From Dethiothermospora halolimnae (GTDB lineage Bacteria; Bacillota; Clostridia; Tissierellales; VENL01), in contig NZ_JBAKFX010000063.1 in the NCBI RefSeq assembly GCF_037577855.1, positions 1 through 19,965 of the forward strand: a stretch of DNA of 19,965 nt. The letters are read 5' to 3'. The translations under genes were made by a program, and so were the position numbers. Shown here one piece after another: positions 1-6,890 of the stretch. Under the pieces are notes generated by a model. That model saw only the letters and a program-made list of their open reading frames with translations, ran no database searches and was not told where the DNA came from. Within the stretch, counting starts at the first letter, position 1, and each line of letters opens with the position of its first letter.

Positions 1-96
1 GTTATATTTTAAATATCATTTGATTACTGTTTGTCAAGGGCGGCTACGGTGGACTTAGTATAATTCCACTGGTTTATCCCAGTATTATCCATAACA

Positions 97-528
97 TTAG
101 TTTTTCATAGAACTTTTTACATTACCTTTTTTAGATACTTTAAGTTTTGTTACTCCTTCAAAAAAATTGATAATATCTCCATCATAGTAAGCTAAACATT
201 CTTTAAACTCACAACCTCTATTTTCTTTCCCTTCCATAAGTTTTAAAATCCCTTCAATTCCTATGGTATCTAATGTATGATTTACATATGCTCTAGGAAA
301 TCCATTTAATTCCTCAATAAAAAATCCTGCATCCATGGCAATACATGGTTTCTTAGCAATTTTATATGCCTGCTTTACTTTCTGTTTAGCTATTTCTCTG
401 ATGTCATCGCCCCTGGGCTCTATAAGCTCAGCATTATATTGTATAACCTCTACATCCCTTAGACATCTCTTTGCCGATTTAACTTTTCCTAAGTTAGATG
501 TTACAAAAACAATTTGTCTCTCATTCAT
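97..528 (-). CDS. Ham1/RdgB-like non-canonical purine NTP pyrophosphatase, C-terminally truncated
   Basis: 143 aa from the ATG at 528, chosen because GGAGGTGG lies 5 nt upstream; an in-frame ATG 12 codons earlier has no ribosome binding site. The family hydrolyses non-canonical purine NTPs (ITP, XTP) to the monophosphate in the cytoplasm. Visible hallmarks are the N-terminal nucleotide-binding motif VTSNLGKVKSAK (about residues 6-17) and the central MDAGFFIEELNGFPRAYV segment (about 65-82). Family members are usually 180-200 aa with a conserved C-terminal section; here the frame stops after residue 143. A short open stretch in another frame just past the stop (92 to 24, ending in STVAALDKQ) could be the shifted remains of the C-terminus. 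The protein is probably inactive, or the gene is a young pseudogene. Confidence 0.75.
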   Translation of the reverse strand: MNERQIVFVTSNLGKVKSAKRCLRDVEVIQYNAELIEPRGDDIREIAKQKVKQAYKIAKKPCIAMDAGFFIEELNGFPRAYVNHTLDTIGIEGILKLMEGKENRGCEFKECLAYYDGDIINFFEGVTKLKVSKKGNVKSSMKN

Positions 529-604
529 TTTTCCACCTCCATTCAACCAATATATAAAAAACAATTGGTAACATAAGCTGAAAATAAAAAAATATTCAGT
601 TTTT

Positions 605-1186
605 TTATAATGTTAATTCATATAAATTACATTCATGTACCCTTTTAAACTTATCTTTTATTTTTTCTTTCTCTTTCCCTAGATAATGGGCAAAAGAGTT
701 GCATATAAACAATTTTTCAGTTTTTGATTCAATAGTTTCATTACTTTCATTTCCTTCTATATAAACATGTAAATAGGATTCTCTCCAGTTAAATCCTCTA
801 TTTTTGTACCAATCATTTACCCATTTATCATCCCGTGTCCATGCTTGAAGTTTCTTTATCTTCTTATTTTTTAAGATGTCTATTGATTTATTCAGTAACA
901 ATGTTGATATTCCACGATTTCTGTATTCTGGTAACACTGCTAAATGCCATATTACTCCCCCTAATTCATCTATATGATAGCATACTGTTCCCTTCTCTGT
1001 TTCATATTCTATATCTATTAACCCTACTATCTTATTATCTATTTCAGCAACTAACTCAATTGATGGATTATTATATTTCTCTTTTTCTCTTAATACATTA
1101 TCAAAGTATGCACTATCTAAAAAAGATAGAACCCTGCACCTAACCCAATCTAAATTATCTTTATCTTTATATTCTCTTATTATCAT
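605..1186 (-). CDS. GNAT family N-acetyltransferase
   Basis: 193 aa from the ATG at 1186. AGGGGTGAG lies 5 nt upstream; the GTG three codons earlier falls inside that ribosome binding site and is rejected. The GNAT fold is indicated by the core segment around residues 80-100: WHLAVLPEYRNRGISTLLL contains strand beta-4 and the acetyl-CoA pyrophosphate-binding R-x-x-G-x loop. The YKNRGF motif further on is the usual alpha-4/beta-7 region. Such enzymes transfer acetyl from acetyl-CoA to an amine of a small molecule or protein; the substrate cannot be read from sequence. A C-terminal extension of about 45 residues, lysine- and glutamate-rich, follows the fold. The start lies 11 nt after the stop of the upstream gene, so the two are probably co-transcribed. 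Confidence 0.85.
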   Translation of the reverse strand: MIIREYKDKDNLDWVRCRVLSFLDSAYFDNVLREKEKYNNPSIELVAEIDNKIVGLIDIEYETEKGTVCYHIDELGGVIWHLAVLPEYRNRGISTLLLNKSIDILKNKKIKKLQAWTRDDKWVNDWYKNRGFNWRESYLHVYIEGNESNETIESKTEKLFICNSFAHYLGKEKEKIKDKFKRVHECNLYELTL

Positions 1187-1197
1187 TAATCTCACCC

Positions 1198-1704
1198 CTA
1201 TAATAGCTTGTCTGATAATGTTTTATTTTCTACAGTAACTTTTAGATCATAGTATGTATAGTTTTTATAGCTAAATCCTCCAGTTACTCCAATACCAATT
1301 GCAAAAATCAACTTTACATCCCTTAAGTCTACATCATCTGGTAATCCATATTTAGATTTATTCAGTGCTTCCATAATAGCTATACTATTAACCTTCTCGA
1401 GTTTTTTATAAACGGCTCTATAATACTCTACATTATCCATTATATTTATCATATCATCAATTCTATACTTCAACGCTTTTGAAGATATACTTTTATGATC
1501 TATATTCCTAATATTCATAAAAAAATCAATATATTCTTTCTTTGTAAAACCGATATTTGCTTTATGATTTTGAAAAAATTCAAATTGCACTTGATAATCT
1601 TCATGATCTAAAAGGTCACTTAAATCTCTTCTAACATTTTCACCATTATTAAATCTATCTATGATATCTAACATTATTAAAACAGTGCTTTTATTAATTT
1701 TCAT
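1198..1704 (-). CDS. DUF5700-like protein, truncated before the expected zinc-protease motif
   Basis: 168 aa; the start is supported by GAGGTGA about 5 nt before the ATG at 1704. The sequence resembles, from memory, the N-terminal two thirds of the DUF5700 putative Zn-dependent proteases: a helical lead with DHEDYQ, FTKKEY and ALKYR segments, then GLPDDVDLRDVKLIFAIGIG and KNYTYYDL (about residues 117-153). In full-length members this is followed by an HExxH metal-binding helix. Here the protein ends 15 residues after YYDL and no HExxH is present, so the catalytic part is missing. The stop abuts the ribosome binding site of the following GNAT gene, which suggests the C-terminal half was deleted at that junction. 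The assignment is from motif resemblance only. It would be non-catalytic if translated. Confidence 0.6.
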   Translation of the reverse strand: MKINKSTVLIMLDIIDRFNNGENVRRDLSDLLDHEDYQVQFEFFQNHKANIGFTKKEYIDFFMNIRNIDHKSISSKALKYRIDDMINIMDNVEYYRAVYKKLEKVNSIAIMEALNKSKYGLPDDVDLRDVKLIFAIGIGVTGGFSYKNYTYYDLKVTVENKTLSDKLL

Positions 1705-1805
1705 AGTTCACCTCAGCACTCTATGTAATTTATTGTTTATGTGTATAAAATATCTATTATCCCTACTAAATAACTTGATATAACTATTACTCTATCTCTA
1801 TATCC

Positions 1806-2513
1806 CTATTTGTTATTCCCAAATAGTTTATTAAACTCCTCTAGATTTCCATTGAAAACATTTATATCAACATATGTTTCAATTCCTTTAACTCTACCTC
1901 TATTAGAATATTGCCAAAACAACCAATTACGATCATCTTTTAATTTAGGAAATTTTATTATGTCTCTTATCCAAATATCATAATCTAAGTAATCCCCTTT
2001 AATATATTTATCATATGTAGCATAGGTTACATATAAAATTGGTTTCTTATTATAATAGTCTTCTAAACTTATTATCAAATCCCATAATTCCTTTTTTATA
2101 ATTTCTTTATCTTCACCTAAGCTAATTTCAATATCAATAACCGGTGGTAAACAGTATTCCTCTTTTGGAACTGTATTTATAAAGTTCTCTGCTTGTCCTA
2201 GCCCTGAACTTTCTGCACTAAAAAAATGATATGCCCCTCTTAAGATTCCCTTTTCCTTCGACTTATTCCAATTAAATACAAATTTATTATCTTTGAATGT
2301 TGTTCCTTCCGTCGCTTTCATAAAGACAAATTTATACTTATCTTTATTTATATCTTCCCAATTAATATCCCCTTGGTAATGTGATACATCAAGCCCTTTC
2401 ACTTCATAGCCCAAAGTAAATATTTCATTGTGCCAAATATATCCTTTATACTCTAGTAGTCCTAAGATTCCTATTATTATGACTATAAATAAAACAATTT
2501 TTAATCTTTTCAT
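1806..2513 (-). CDS. GH25 lysozyme (N-acetylmuramidase), membrane-anchored or secreted
   Basis: 235 aa; AGGTGAT lies about 4 nt before the ATG at 2513. Residues 5-20 form one hydrophobic helix after MKRLK, acting as a signal sequence or N-terminal anchor, so the enzyme works outside the membrane on peptidoglycan. The rest is a complete glycosyl hydrolase family 25 domain: GLDVSHYQGDINW (40-52, with Asp42), FVFMKATEG (62-70), GAYHFFS (93-99), PPVIDIE (123-129) with the DxE acidic pair Asp127 and Glu129, and near the C-terminus WLFWQYSNRGRVKG followed by VDINVF. This set covers the active-site cleft of GH25. It cleaves the N-acetylmuramic acid to N-acetylglucosamine beta-1,4 link. There is no cell-wall binding repeat and no holin or other phage gene next to it, so a housekeeping or accessory autolysin is more likely than prophage endolysin. 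Confidence 0.93.
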   Translation of the reverse strand: MKRLKIVLFIVIIIGILGLLEYKGYIWHNEIFTLGYEVKGLDVSHYQGDINWEDINKDKYKFVFMKATEGTTFKDNKFVFNWNKSKEKGILRGAYHFFSAESSGLGQAENFINTVPKEEYCLPPVIDIEISLGEDKEIIKKELWDLIISLEDYYNKKPILYVTYATYDKYIKGDYLDYDIWIRDIIKFPKLKDDRNWLFWQYSNRGRVKGIETYVDINVFNGNLEEFNKLFGNNK

Positions 2514-2521
2514 TTTATCAC

Positions 2522-2644
2522 CTATCTTTTTAAGTTATAATTAATAGTTCCACTATCTTCAATACATGAGTTAATAAAAATATAAAATTCTTCTTTATTA
2601 AAATTCCTATTTCCACCTGCCCAACATAATGCATAGCTTAATAG
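2522..2644 (-). pseudogene. Orphan C-terminal coding scrap of an unidentified gene
   Basis: The stretch before the lysozyme reads for 40 codons without an ATG, from just after a TAA to a TAG 8 nt before the lysozyme start. It contains SYALCWAGGNRNFNKEEF and FINSCIEDSGTINYN. The composition, with Trp, Cys and a GGN turn, looks like protein rather than random AT-rich DNA. I do not recognise the family. Confidence 0.4.
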
Positions 2645-2675
2645 TTATAGAAAAGAATTTACTATTCCGGCTGCC

Positions 2676-2725
2676 TTTCAATGATTAACACCGAACAAGT
2701 CTAGTTGTAACCAGTTTCATTGAAA
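2676..2725 (-). repeat. Inverted repeat in the intergenic gap downstream of the Nudix pair
   Basis: TTTCAATGA (2676-2684) and TCATTGAAA (2717-2725) are perfect 9-nt inverted repeats around a 32-nt interior. No run of T follows on either strand, so it is not a typical intrinsic terminator. It lies between the second Nudix gene (stop at 2743) and the orphan coding scrap. Confidence 0.4.
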
Positions 2726-2742
2726 ATCCCCTACAAAATATT

Positions 2743-3219
2743 CTATTTTTGGATATTTAATAGCTTAAATGTTTCTTCAATAGCTCTTAATTGATAGCCC
2801 AAACACATAGTTTTTTTTAGCTCATCTATTGTCTTCCATACCAATTCATGGTCATCTTCACTTTTTAAACCTGTATCTTCTTCGAATTTAATCAGATAAA
2901 ATGCCCCTATTAATTTTAAGTATTTATCCATTTTTTGATTAAACCGATATTCAATACCTCTGCAAATAAGTTGTTTAATTTTTATACTGTATCCTGTTTC
3001 CTCAATTAATTCTCTCTTTAAGCATTCCTCTTCAGTTTCATATTTTTCTATTCCTCCACCTGCCAAAAAATCTCCATGAGATGTTTGTATTACTGCGACT
3101 TTATTTAATTTGTTAATTGCTATACCATAAACCCCTTCTCGACTTTTATAATTTTTCCCTTCTATCTTTTTCCCAAAGACTTGCACAGATGCTCCCCCTT
3201 CACTTTTTCTAATATTCAT
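2743..3219 (-). CDS. Nudix hydrolase (second of a tandem pair)
   Basis: 158 aa from the ATG at 3219. The start lies inside the last codons of the upstream Nudix gene (ATGAATATTAG, an 11-nt overlap), so translation is probably coupled. A TTG three codons earlier has no better ribosome binding site. A complete Nudix box is present: G55-x5-E61-x7-R69-E70-L-x-E73-E74-x-G76, matching GX5EX7REUXEEXGU, which binds the divalent metal and positions the pyrophosphate. Family members cleave nucleoside diphosphates linked to another moiety (X). The N-terminal part (YKSREGVYGIAIN, HGDFLAGGGIE) resembles MutT/YjhB-like Nudix proteins; the substrate is unknown. It is in the same cassette as another Nudix and a P-loop protein, which suggests nucleotide or drug modification. 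Confidence 0.9.
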   Translation of the reverse strand: MNIRKSEGGASVQVFGKKIEGKNYKSREGVYGIAINKLNKVAVIQTSHGDFLAGGGIEKYETEEECLKRELIEETGYSIKIKQLICRGIEYRFNQKMDKYLKLIGAFYLIKFEEDTGLKSEDDHELVWKTIDELKKTMCLGYQLRAIEETFKLLNIQK

Positions 3220-3688
3220 ATGTAACAATATGCTCTACTTTATCTTCAATACTTTTAATTTTATCTTTAAAGAAAGCTGGAAATGCCTTATAATTTTCTA
3301 ACTGATTAATTGGAAGCCAATGCATATGCTCCCTAGTACCAGCGGAATAACTGTTACTATTAAGTTTCTTTGTTCCCCTAGATTTCATCAAAAAATAAAA
3401 AGCTATCTCATGACATTTATATCCATCTAAGCTACCTGAGCCATTAAAGAAGTTTTCATGAGTAAAAGCCAACCTTTCAATCTCATATGGTATGCCAGTT
3501 TCTTCAAGTACCTCCCTTCTAACAGCATCTTCAGCCTTTTCACCGATATGTACTCCACCACCTATTGAATAATAGTAGTCATCTATTTCATTTTTAGCAA
3601 ATAATACACAATCATCCTCAATAATAATTGCAGCTGCCCTATATCTAAACCAACCATTTTCCTTTGTAAATCCACAGTCTATATTCAT
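3209..3688 (-). CDS. Nudix hydrolase (first of a tandem pair)
   Basis: 159 aa from the ATG at 3688, which has GGAGG 8 nt upstream; the GTG at 3703 lies upstream of that site and is rejected. The Nudix box is intact: G44-x5-E50-x7-R58-E59-V-L-E62-E63-T-G65. The preceding RYRAAAIIIEDDCVLFAKNE is the typical first beta strand pair. C-terminal HMHWLPINQLENYKAFPAFF is the usual closing helix region of small Nudix enzymes annotated as NUDIX or MutT-like. It sits 40 nt after the TmrB-like gene and overlaps the second Nudix gene, so the three probably form one operon. The two Nudix proteins are clearly divergent outside the box, so this is not a recent duplication. The substrate cannot be told. Confidence 0.9.
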   Translation of the reverse strand: MNIDCGFTKENGWFRYRAAAIIIEDDCVLFAKNEIDDYYYSIGGGVHIGEKAEDAVRREVLEETGIPYEIERLAFTHENFFNGSGSLDGYKCHEIAFYFLMKSRGTKKLNSNSYSAGTREHMHWLPINQLENYKAFPAFFKDKIKSIEDKVEHIVTYEY

Positions 3689-3728
3689 CTTTTTTACCTC
3701 CAAGTATATAAAATTATGTCACTTATAT

Positions 3729-4325
3729 TTAAGTAAATATCCTTTTATCCTTAAACCATATCCTTATACTATCTCTTTTTTTAATTAACCAATTACGATT
3801 ATCTGGTAGTATTTCAATATTACATGATTTAGCTATATACTTAACTACTTGTCCTATAGTCATATTATCAGTCTTAATATGTTCTCCAAATAATTCAGCA
3901 CTTAGCTTGTTTATGCATCTATCTATTTGTTCTGCTGCCCATGAATTCTTACCATCACCTCTTTTTTTTAATCTTTTTAATAATGTTTCTTTACTTGCTA
4001 GCAATGTAAAATGCTTAATATCAATATTTTTATATCTTAATTTCTCTATTATTTCATTAAAATACTTATCATCTGTAATCGTCATAGGAACAATGATATT
4101 ACCCTGATACTCATTATAAAAATATTCTAACATTTTATAGTTAAACTCTCGCCACATTGGATAGTCTTGAAAATCATCTAATTTTAATTGGGGTGGTATA
4201 TTATCTCGTATAAAAAAGCCTACTTCTTCTGGATCATATACATATGAATTTGGTATACACCTACTGAGTTCATATGCTGTATTTGTTTTTCCACTCCCAA
4301 AAGAACCATTAATCCATATTATCAT
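3729..4325 (-). CDS. TmrB-like P-loop NTPase (tunicamycin-resistance family)
   Basis: 198 aa from the ATG at 4325, with GGAGG 8 nt upstream; the longer in-frame start at 4382 has no ribosome binding site. The protein begins MIIWINGSFGSGKTNTAYEL, a P-loop GSFGSGKT at residues 7-14 placed right at the N-terminus, then VYDPEEVGFFIR and PMTITD, the pattern of AAA/kinase-like proteins annotated as tunicamycin resistance protein or ATP-binding protein. LLKRLKKRGDG around residue 118 resembles the LID arginines of small-molecule kinases. It is cytoplasmic. The likely role is ATP binding or phosphotransfer on a small molecule; tunicamycin itself is not implied. First gene of a probable operon with the two Nudix hydrolases. 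Confidence 0.82.
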   Translation of the reverse strand: MIIWINGSFGSGKTNTAYELSRCIPNSYVYDPEEVGFFIRDNIPPQLKLDDFQDYPMWREFNYKMLEYFYNEYQGNIIVPMTITDDKYFNEIIEKLRYKNIDIKHFTLLASKETLLKRLKKRGDGKNSWAAEQIDRCINKLSAELFGEHIKTDNMTIGQVVKYIAKSCNIEILPDNRNWLIKKRDSIRIWFKDKRIFT

Positions 4326-4540
4326 TTTACAGACCTCCAAAGTAACTATTACATATGTTTTTTCTTCATTTAATTGTACCATATTATGTTATATTTATCA
4401 TGTCTATTTATATGTTGAAGTTTTATCTGATCAACTTTTAATCTTATATAAATCCATTTTCAATGCATGGATATAACTTAATTAATTCTAGCTTCTTAAT
4501 CTAAACCGTAAGTTAAATCATTATTATAATTGAATTTTAA

Positions 4541-4575
4541 ACATAAAAATAACCCCTTACTATTTATAAGAGGTT
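4541..4575 (-). terminator. Rho-independent terminator of the RsiV-like lipoprotein gene
   Basis: On the minus strand AACCTCTTA and TAAGGGGTT form a 9-bp stem (one G-U) with a 7-nt loop, followed by ATTTTTAT. The stem begins within the last codons of the gene ending at 4560. The 225 nt further on, up to the TmrB-like start, hold nothing else I can recognise. Confidence 0.75.
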
Positions 4576-5468
4576 ACAAATTCCTTTATTTCATTGTTAA
4601 CATCACTTAAGTATTTAGTTAAGTCTTGATATTTTATTTTAAGCTCTGCACTCCCACCAAGTGCATCTAAAGCAGGAACTGAAATAACAAAAGATTCATC
4701 TGTAAAGAAAGTAAATACAGAATTAGTTTTGTCTACATTATCGGCACTAATAAAACTTGCTTTAACTTCTTCATATGTATTGTCTTCCTTTAATACATAT
4801 GTCTCCTCTGGTGCTGCTATTGGTGTAAACTCTGCATTAAAAAGCATATTTGCTAATTCTTTATCAAGATTTAAAAGCTCAACCAGTCTTAACTTTTTCC
4901 CAAGATTTATGTCTATATTGGTTGTATAAAATAGTTTATGGGGACGAGGTGCCTTTTCAAGCTCTCCTAATCCAAAATACTGAACACTTAAAATGTATTT
5001 ATTACTTAAAGAAATACTGTATTTTATATCTAAGTTTAAATGTTGTTCTTTAGAATAATCGTCTTCATAGTAGCTAAGAACTTTAAGGGCTTCCGCCTTC
5101 AATAAAGAATTTATTTCTTTTTCATTATCCTCATCAACTAGTCCTGTTATTTGAGGAAACTTTATGTTTATATTCCTATTATCAACTTCCTCAATATATG
5201 TACCATCCATAACTTTGTATTCAGTTCCTTTTATATCATCAATCTTTTCCTGTTTATCTTCACTATTTTTATTTATGTTTTCACTTTTCTGTATGCCAGA
5301 GTTATTACTCTCCTCCTCATCATCAATATCAATAGCTATTGTGTCATCCATCTCATTATCTTCATCTAATACTTTATTAGATTGTGAAATCATACTTTTA
5401 TTAGTACAAGAAGTTAAATAAGTGATGACTATCAAAATACTAGTTAACTTTACAATTTTATTTTTCAT
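4560..5468 (-). CDS. Lipoprotein with RsiV-type DUF4163/DUF3298 C-terminal region
   Basis: 302 aa from the ATG at 5468; AGAGGTGG precedes it, and the GTG three codons earlier lies inside that site. Signal peptide with lipobox LTSC puts the lipidated cysteine at residue 21, so the mature protein sits on the outer face of the membrane. Residues 30-80 are a low-complexity acidic Ser/Asn linker. From about 85 to the end the sequence follows the DUF4163 plus DUF3298 arrangement: an initial beta strand block (NINIKFPQITGL), then YTTNIDINLGKKLRLVELL and the closing FTFFTDESFVISVPA with LGGSAELKIKYQDL. This region occurs in the anti-sigma factor RsiV, where it binds lysozyme, and in many clostridial surface proteins. 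No anti-sigma domain and no sigma factor gene is present, so a regulatory role is not supported. A REP-like hairpin lies just upstream of its ribosome binding site. Confidence 0.82.
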   Translation of the reverse strand: MKNKIVKLTSILIVITYLTSCTNKSMISQSNKVLDEDNEMDDTIAIDIDDEEESNNSGIQKSENINKNSEDKQEKIDDIKGTEYKVMDGTYIEEVDNRNINIKFPQITGLVDEDNEKEINSLLKAEALKVLSYYEDDYSKEQHLNLDIKYSISLSNKYILSVQYFGLGELEKAPRPHKLFYTTNIDINLGKKLRLVELLNLDKELANMLFNAEFTPIAAPEETYVLKEDNTYEEVKASFISADNVDKTNSVFTFFTDESFVISVPALDALGGSAELKIKYQDLTKYLSDVNNEIKEFVTSYK

Positions 5469-5484
5469 AATTTCCACCTCTTCC

Positions 5485-5516
5485 TAGGGACAGTTCATTA
5501 TAAAAACTTGTCTTTT
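5485..5516. repeat. REP-like element, copy 1 (degenerate hairpin)
   Basis: TAGGGACAGTTCATT is identical over 15 nt to the left end of the RAYT element at 17126. After an 8-nt spacer it continues TTGTC, as in that copy, but the last bases of the second arm have drifted (TTTTT instead of CCTA). It lies 3 nt upstream of the ribosome binding site of the RsiV-like lipoprotein gene. Confidence 0.8.
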
Positions 5517-5525
5517 TCTTAATTT

Positions 5526-6077
5526 TTATTTCACATTCAACTCAAATACACAGTCTTCATCACCCGCAATAACTGCAGATACTAACTTGGCATCTATTTC
5601 TTTCTCTAATACTTTTTCATATAACCACCTAACATGCTCTTTACAACAATGACACCATAAACGCGGTATATTGGATTTACTTTTTCCTACCATACCACAG
5701 AAACACTTGCTAGTCTTAAATTCTACTCTTAGCATATTGTCAACATTTTTAGTTATAACCCCTGCAAAACCTGTGTTTTGCAGTTTGTCAAGCCTTTTAG
5801 TATAATCATCTGTATCTTTTTTTATCGTATTAACCATAGATACAAACTTCTTTGGTTTACATGCACACTCTTCCCTTATTCTTATAATTTCTTCCTTTGA
5901 TAACAAATCTCCCATTTTATTCATTACAACCCTCATAGCTTCTCCTCGTTTTTCTTTTTTATCTTTTGATTTCAAATCTTCGCAATCAGTCAAAATTTCG
6001 GTTCTAAGTTCTTTTCCAACTACTCGGTCCATTGCTCTTGCCATTTTATTTATATAGATCATTGGATACCGCTCCAC
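5526..6077 (-). CDS. Cysteine-rich DUF6144-like protein
   Basis: 183 aa from a GTG at 6077, with GGGGGAG 5 nt upstream. An upstream in-frame ATG at 6134 is rejected because it falls inside the C-terminal codons of the broken hydrolase gene, read in another frame. Cysteines cluster as CAC (71-73), CFC (125-127) and CHCC (142-145), plus Cys32 and Cys176. The end, WLYEKVLEKEIDAKLVSAVIAGDEDCVFEL, resembles the closing part of V4R-like or L-2-amino-thiazoline-4-carboxylic acid hydrolase-like domains. The overall pattern fits what I recall of the DUF6144 family of Clostridia. The cysteines suggest metal or Fe-S binding, which is inference. It is soluble, with no signal or membrane segment. It begins 30 nt after the hydrolase reading frame ends, so the two were probably one transcription unit. 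Confidence 0.7.
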   Translation of the reverse strand: MERYPMIYINKMARAMDRVVGKELRTEILTDCEDLKSKDKKEKRGEAMRVVMNKMGDLLSKEEIIRIREECACKPKKFVSMVNTIKKDTDDYTKRLDKLQNTGFAGVITKNVDNMLRVEFKTSKCFCGMVGKSKSNIPRLWCHCCKEHVRWLYEKVLEKEIDAKLVSAVIAGDEDCVFELNVK

Positions 6078-6106
6078 AAAAACTCCCCCTTTTAAACAAC
6101 ACTTCC

Positions 6107-6707
6107 CTATTGCCCCAAATTTTTCAAGTACCATTTAGTAGTTAACTCGATAACTTGATCTAAATGTTCTCTACAGACATGTTTTGCTTCGTAAATCACA
6201 GCAACATCTGATGTCCTACCCGACGGATGCCTAGCTCTGAGCTATTAAGAGTTATAAAACCTTCTCTGCCTAACTCCATCATTTGTTCCTGTGTAAATTC
6301 CTCATTCCAATGGTATTTCATACTGTGGGTCAATGCACCCATCAAAACCATAGTTTTAATCTCTGGCCTAAAACATCTTATACATATTAATGAACCAAGG
6401 CTATTTCCAAATAGTGCAATGCTCTCATATCCCCTTGATTTTATAAATTCAATTGCTGAATTTAAGTCATCTACCTCATTGGCAGCACTTAGAACATCTG
6501 GATTACTTTCACCGCACCACTAAAGTCAAAAGCAAATACATCAAAACCCTGTTTCTTTAAAGTTTCAGCGATTCTATCGAATCTCCCTTGGGAAGATTTA
6601 TTGTTAGTAAAACCATGGGCCATGATAACAATACTGTTTGAGCCTCAAATATACAAATTCCCTACCAAAGATAAATCTCTAGAATTTTGAAATGTTAATT
6701 TTTCCAT
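6107..6707 (-). pseudogene. Broken alpha/beta hydrolase gene
   Basis: The ATG at 6707 has GGAG 9 nt upstream and starts MEKLTFQNSRDLSLVGNLYI. A TGA then interrupts the frame at 6647-6645. Reading continues with SIVIMAHGFTNNKSS (the HG oxyanion region) and FDVFAFDFSG, then a frameshift near 6520 moves to a second frame carrying GESNPDVLSAANEVDDLNSAIEF and FGNSLGSL, where GNSLG is the nucleophile elbow with its serine. That frame dies near 6200; the C-terminus EHLDQVIELTTKWYLKNLGQ is found in a third position and stops at 6107. Compared with the usual 250 aa, about 50 residues around the catalytic Asp (IIHGDxDxxVP) are missing. So there are three independent lesions: a stop, a frameshift and a deletion. 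The original enzyme was a serine hydrolase of the peptidase S9/dienelactone hydrolase type. Confidence 0.85.
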
Positions 6708-6721
6708 ATCTTTAGCTCCTT

Positions 6722-6890
6722 CACTTATTTTGCCAAATTTTAGCTGTTTTTTTAACGTCTTTATTTAACCCCATATACAGTGATTTCACCAGGCAGTTTC
6801 TCATTTGTCCAACTGGGGTCCTCATTTTCCTAAATGGCTGAAAATCGTTCAGTATAATTTGTGTATTTCTTGATCCCCTTTAAATTAACC
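6722..6890 (-). pseudogene. Unidentified coding remnant between HAD phosphatase and hydrolase genes
   Basis: The gap has no intact gene. On the minus strand one frame reads EDPSWTNEKLPGEITVYGVK and, after a shift, another reads NKDVKKTAKIWQNK before a TAA. This looks like the end of a lost gene with a frameshift. The family is not recognised. Confidence 0.3.

Noticed and set aside
335..571. Plus-strand open frames across the window, for example 335-571, 835-1143, 4729-5053, 5151-5421, 6227-6523, 11648-11851 and 14723-14974
   Set aside because: All lie opposite genes or pseudogenes with clear homology or ribosome binding sites on the minus strand; none has its own convincing ribosome binding site or protein-like composition.
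1806..2513. Prophage lysis module around the GH25 lysozyme
   Set aside because: No holin, tail or other phage gene nearby, and the protein has an N-terminal anchor or signal.
1705..4560. Integron-like gene cassette array
   Set aside because: Small same-strand genes with gaps look superficially similar, but the gaps do not share an attC-like repeated structure and no integrase is present.
4560..5468. Anti-sigma factor RsiV
   Set aside because: Only the extracytoplasmic DUF4163/DUF3298 part is present; there is a lipobox instead of an anti-sigma domain and transmembrane helix, and no sigma factor gene adjoins.
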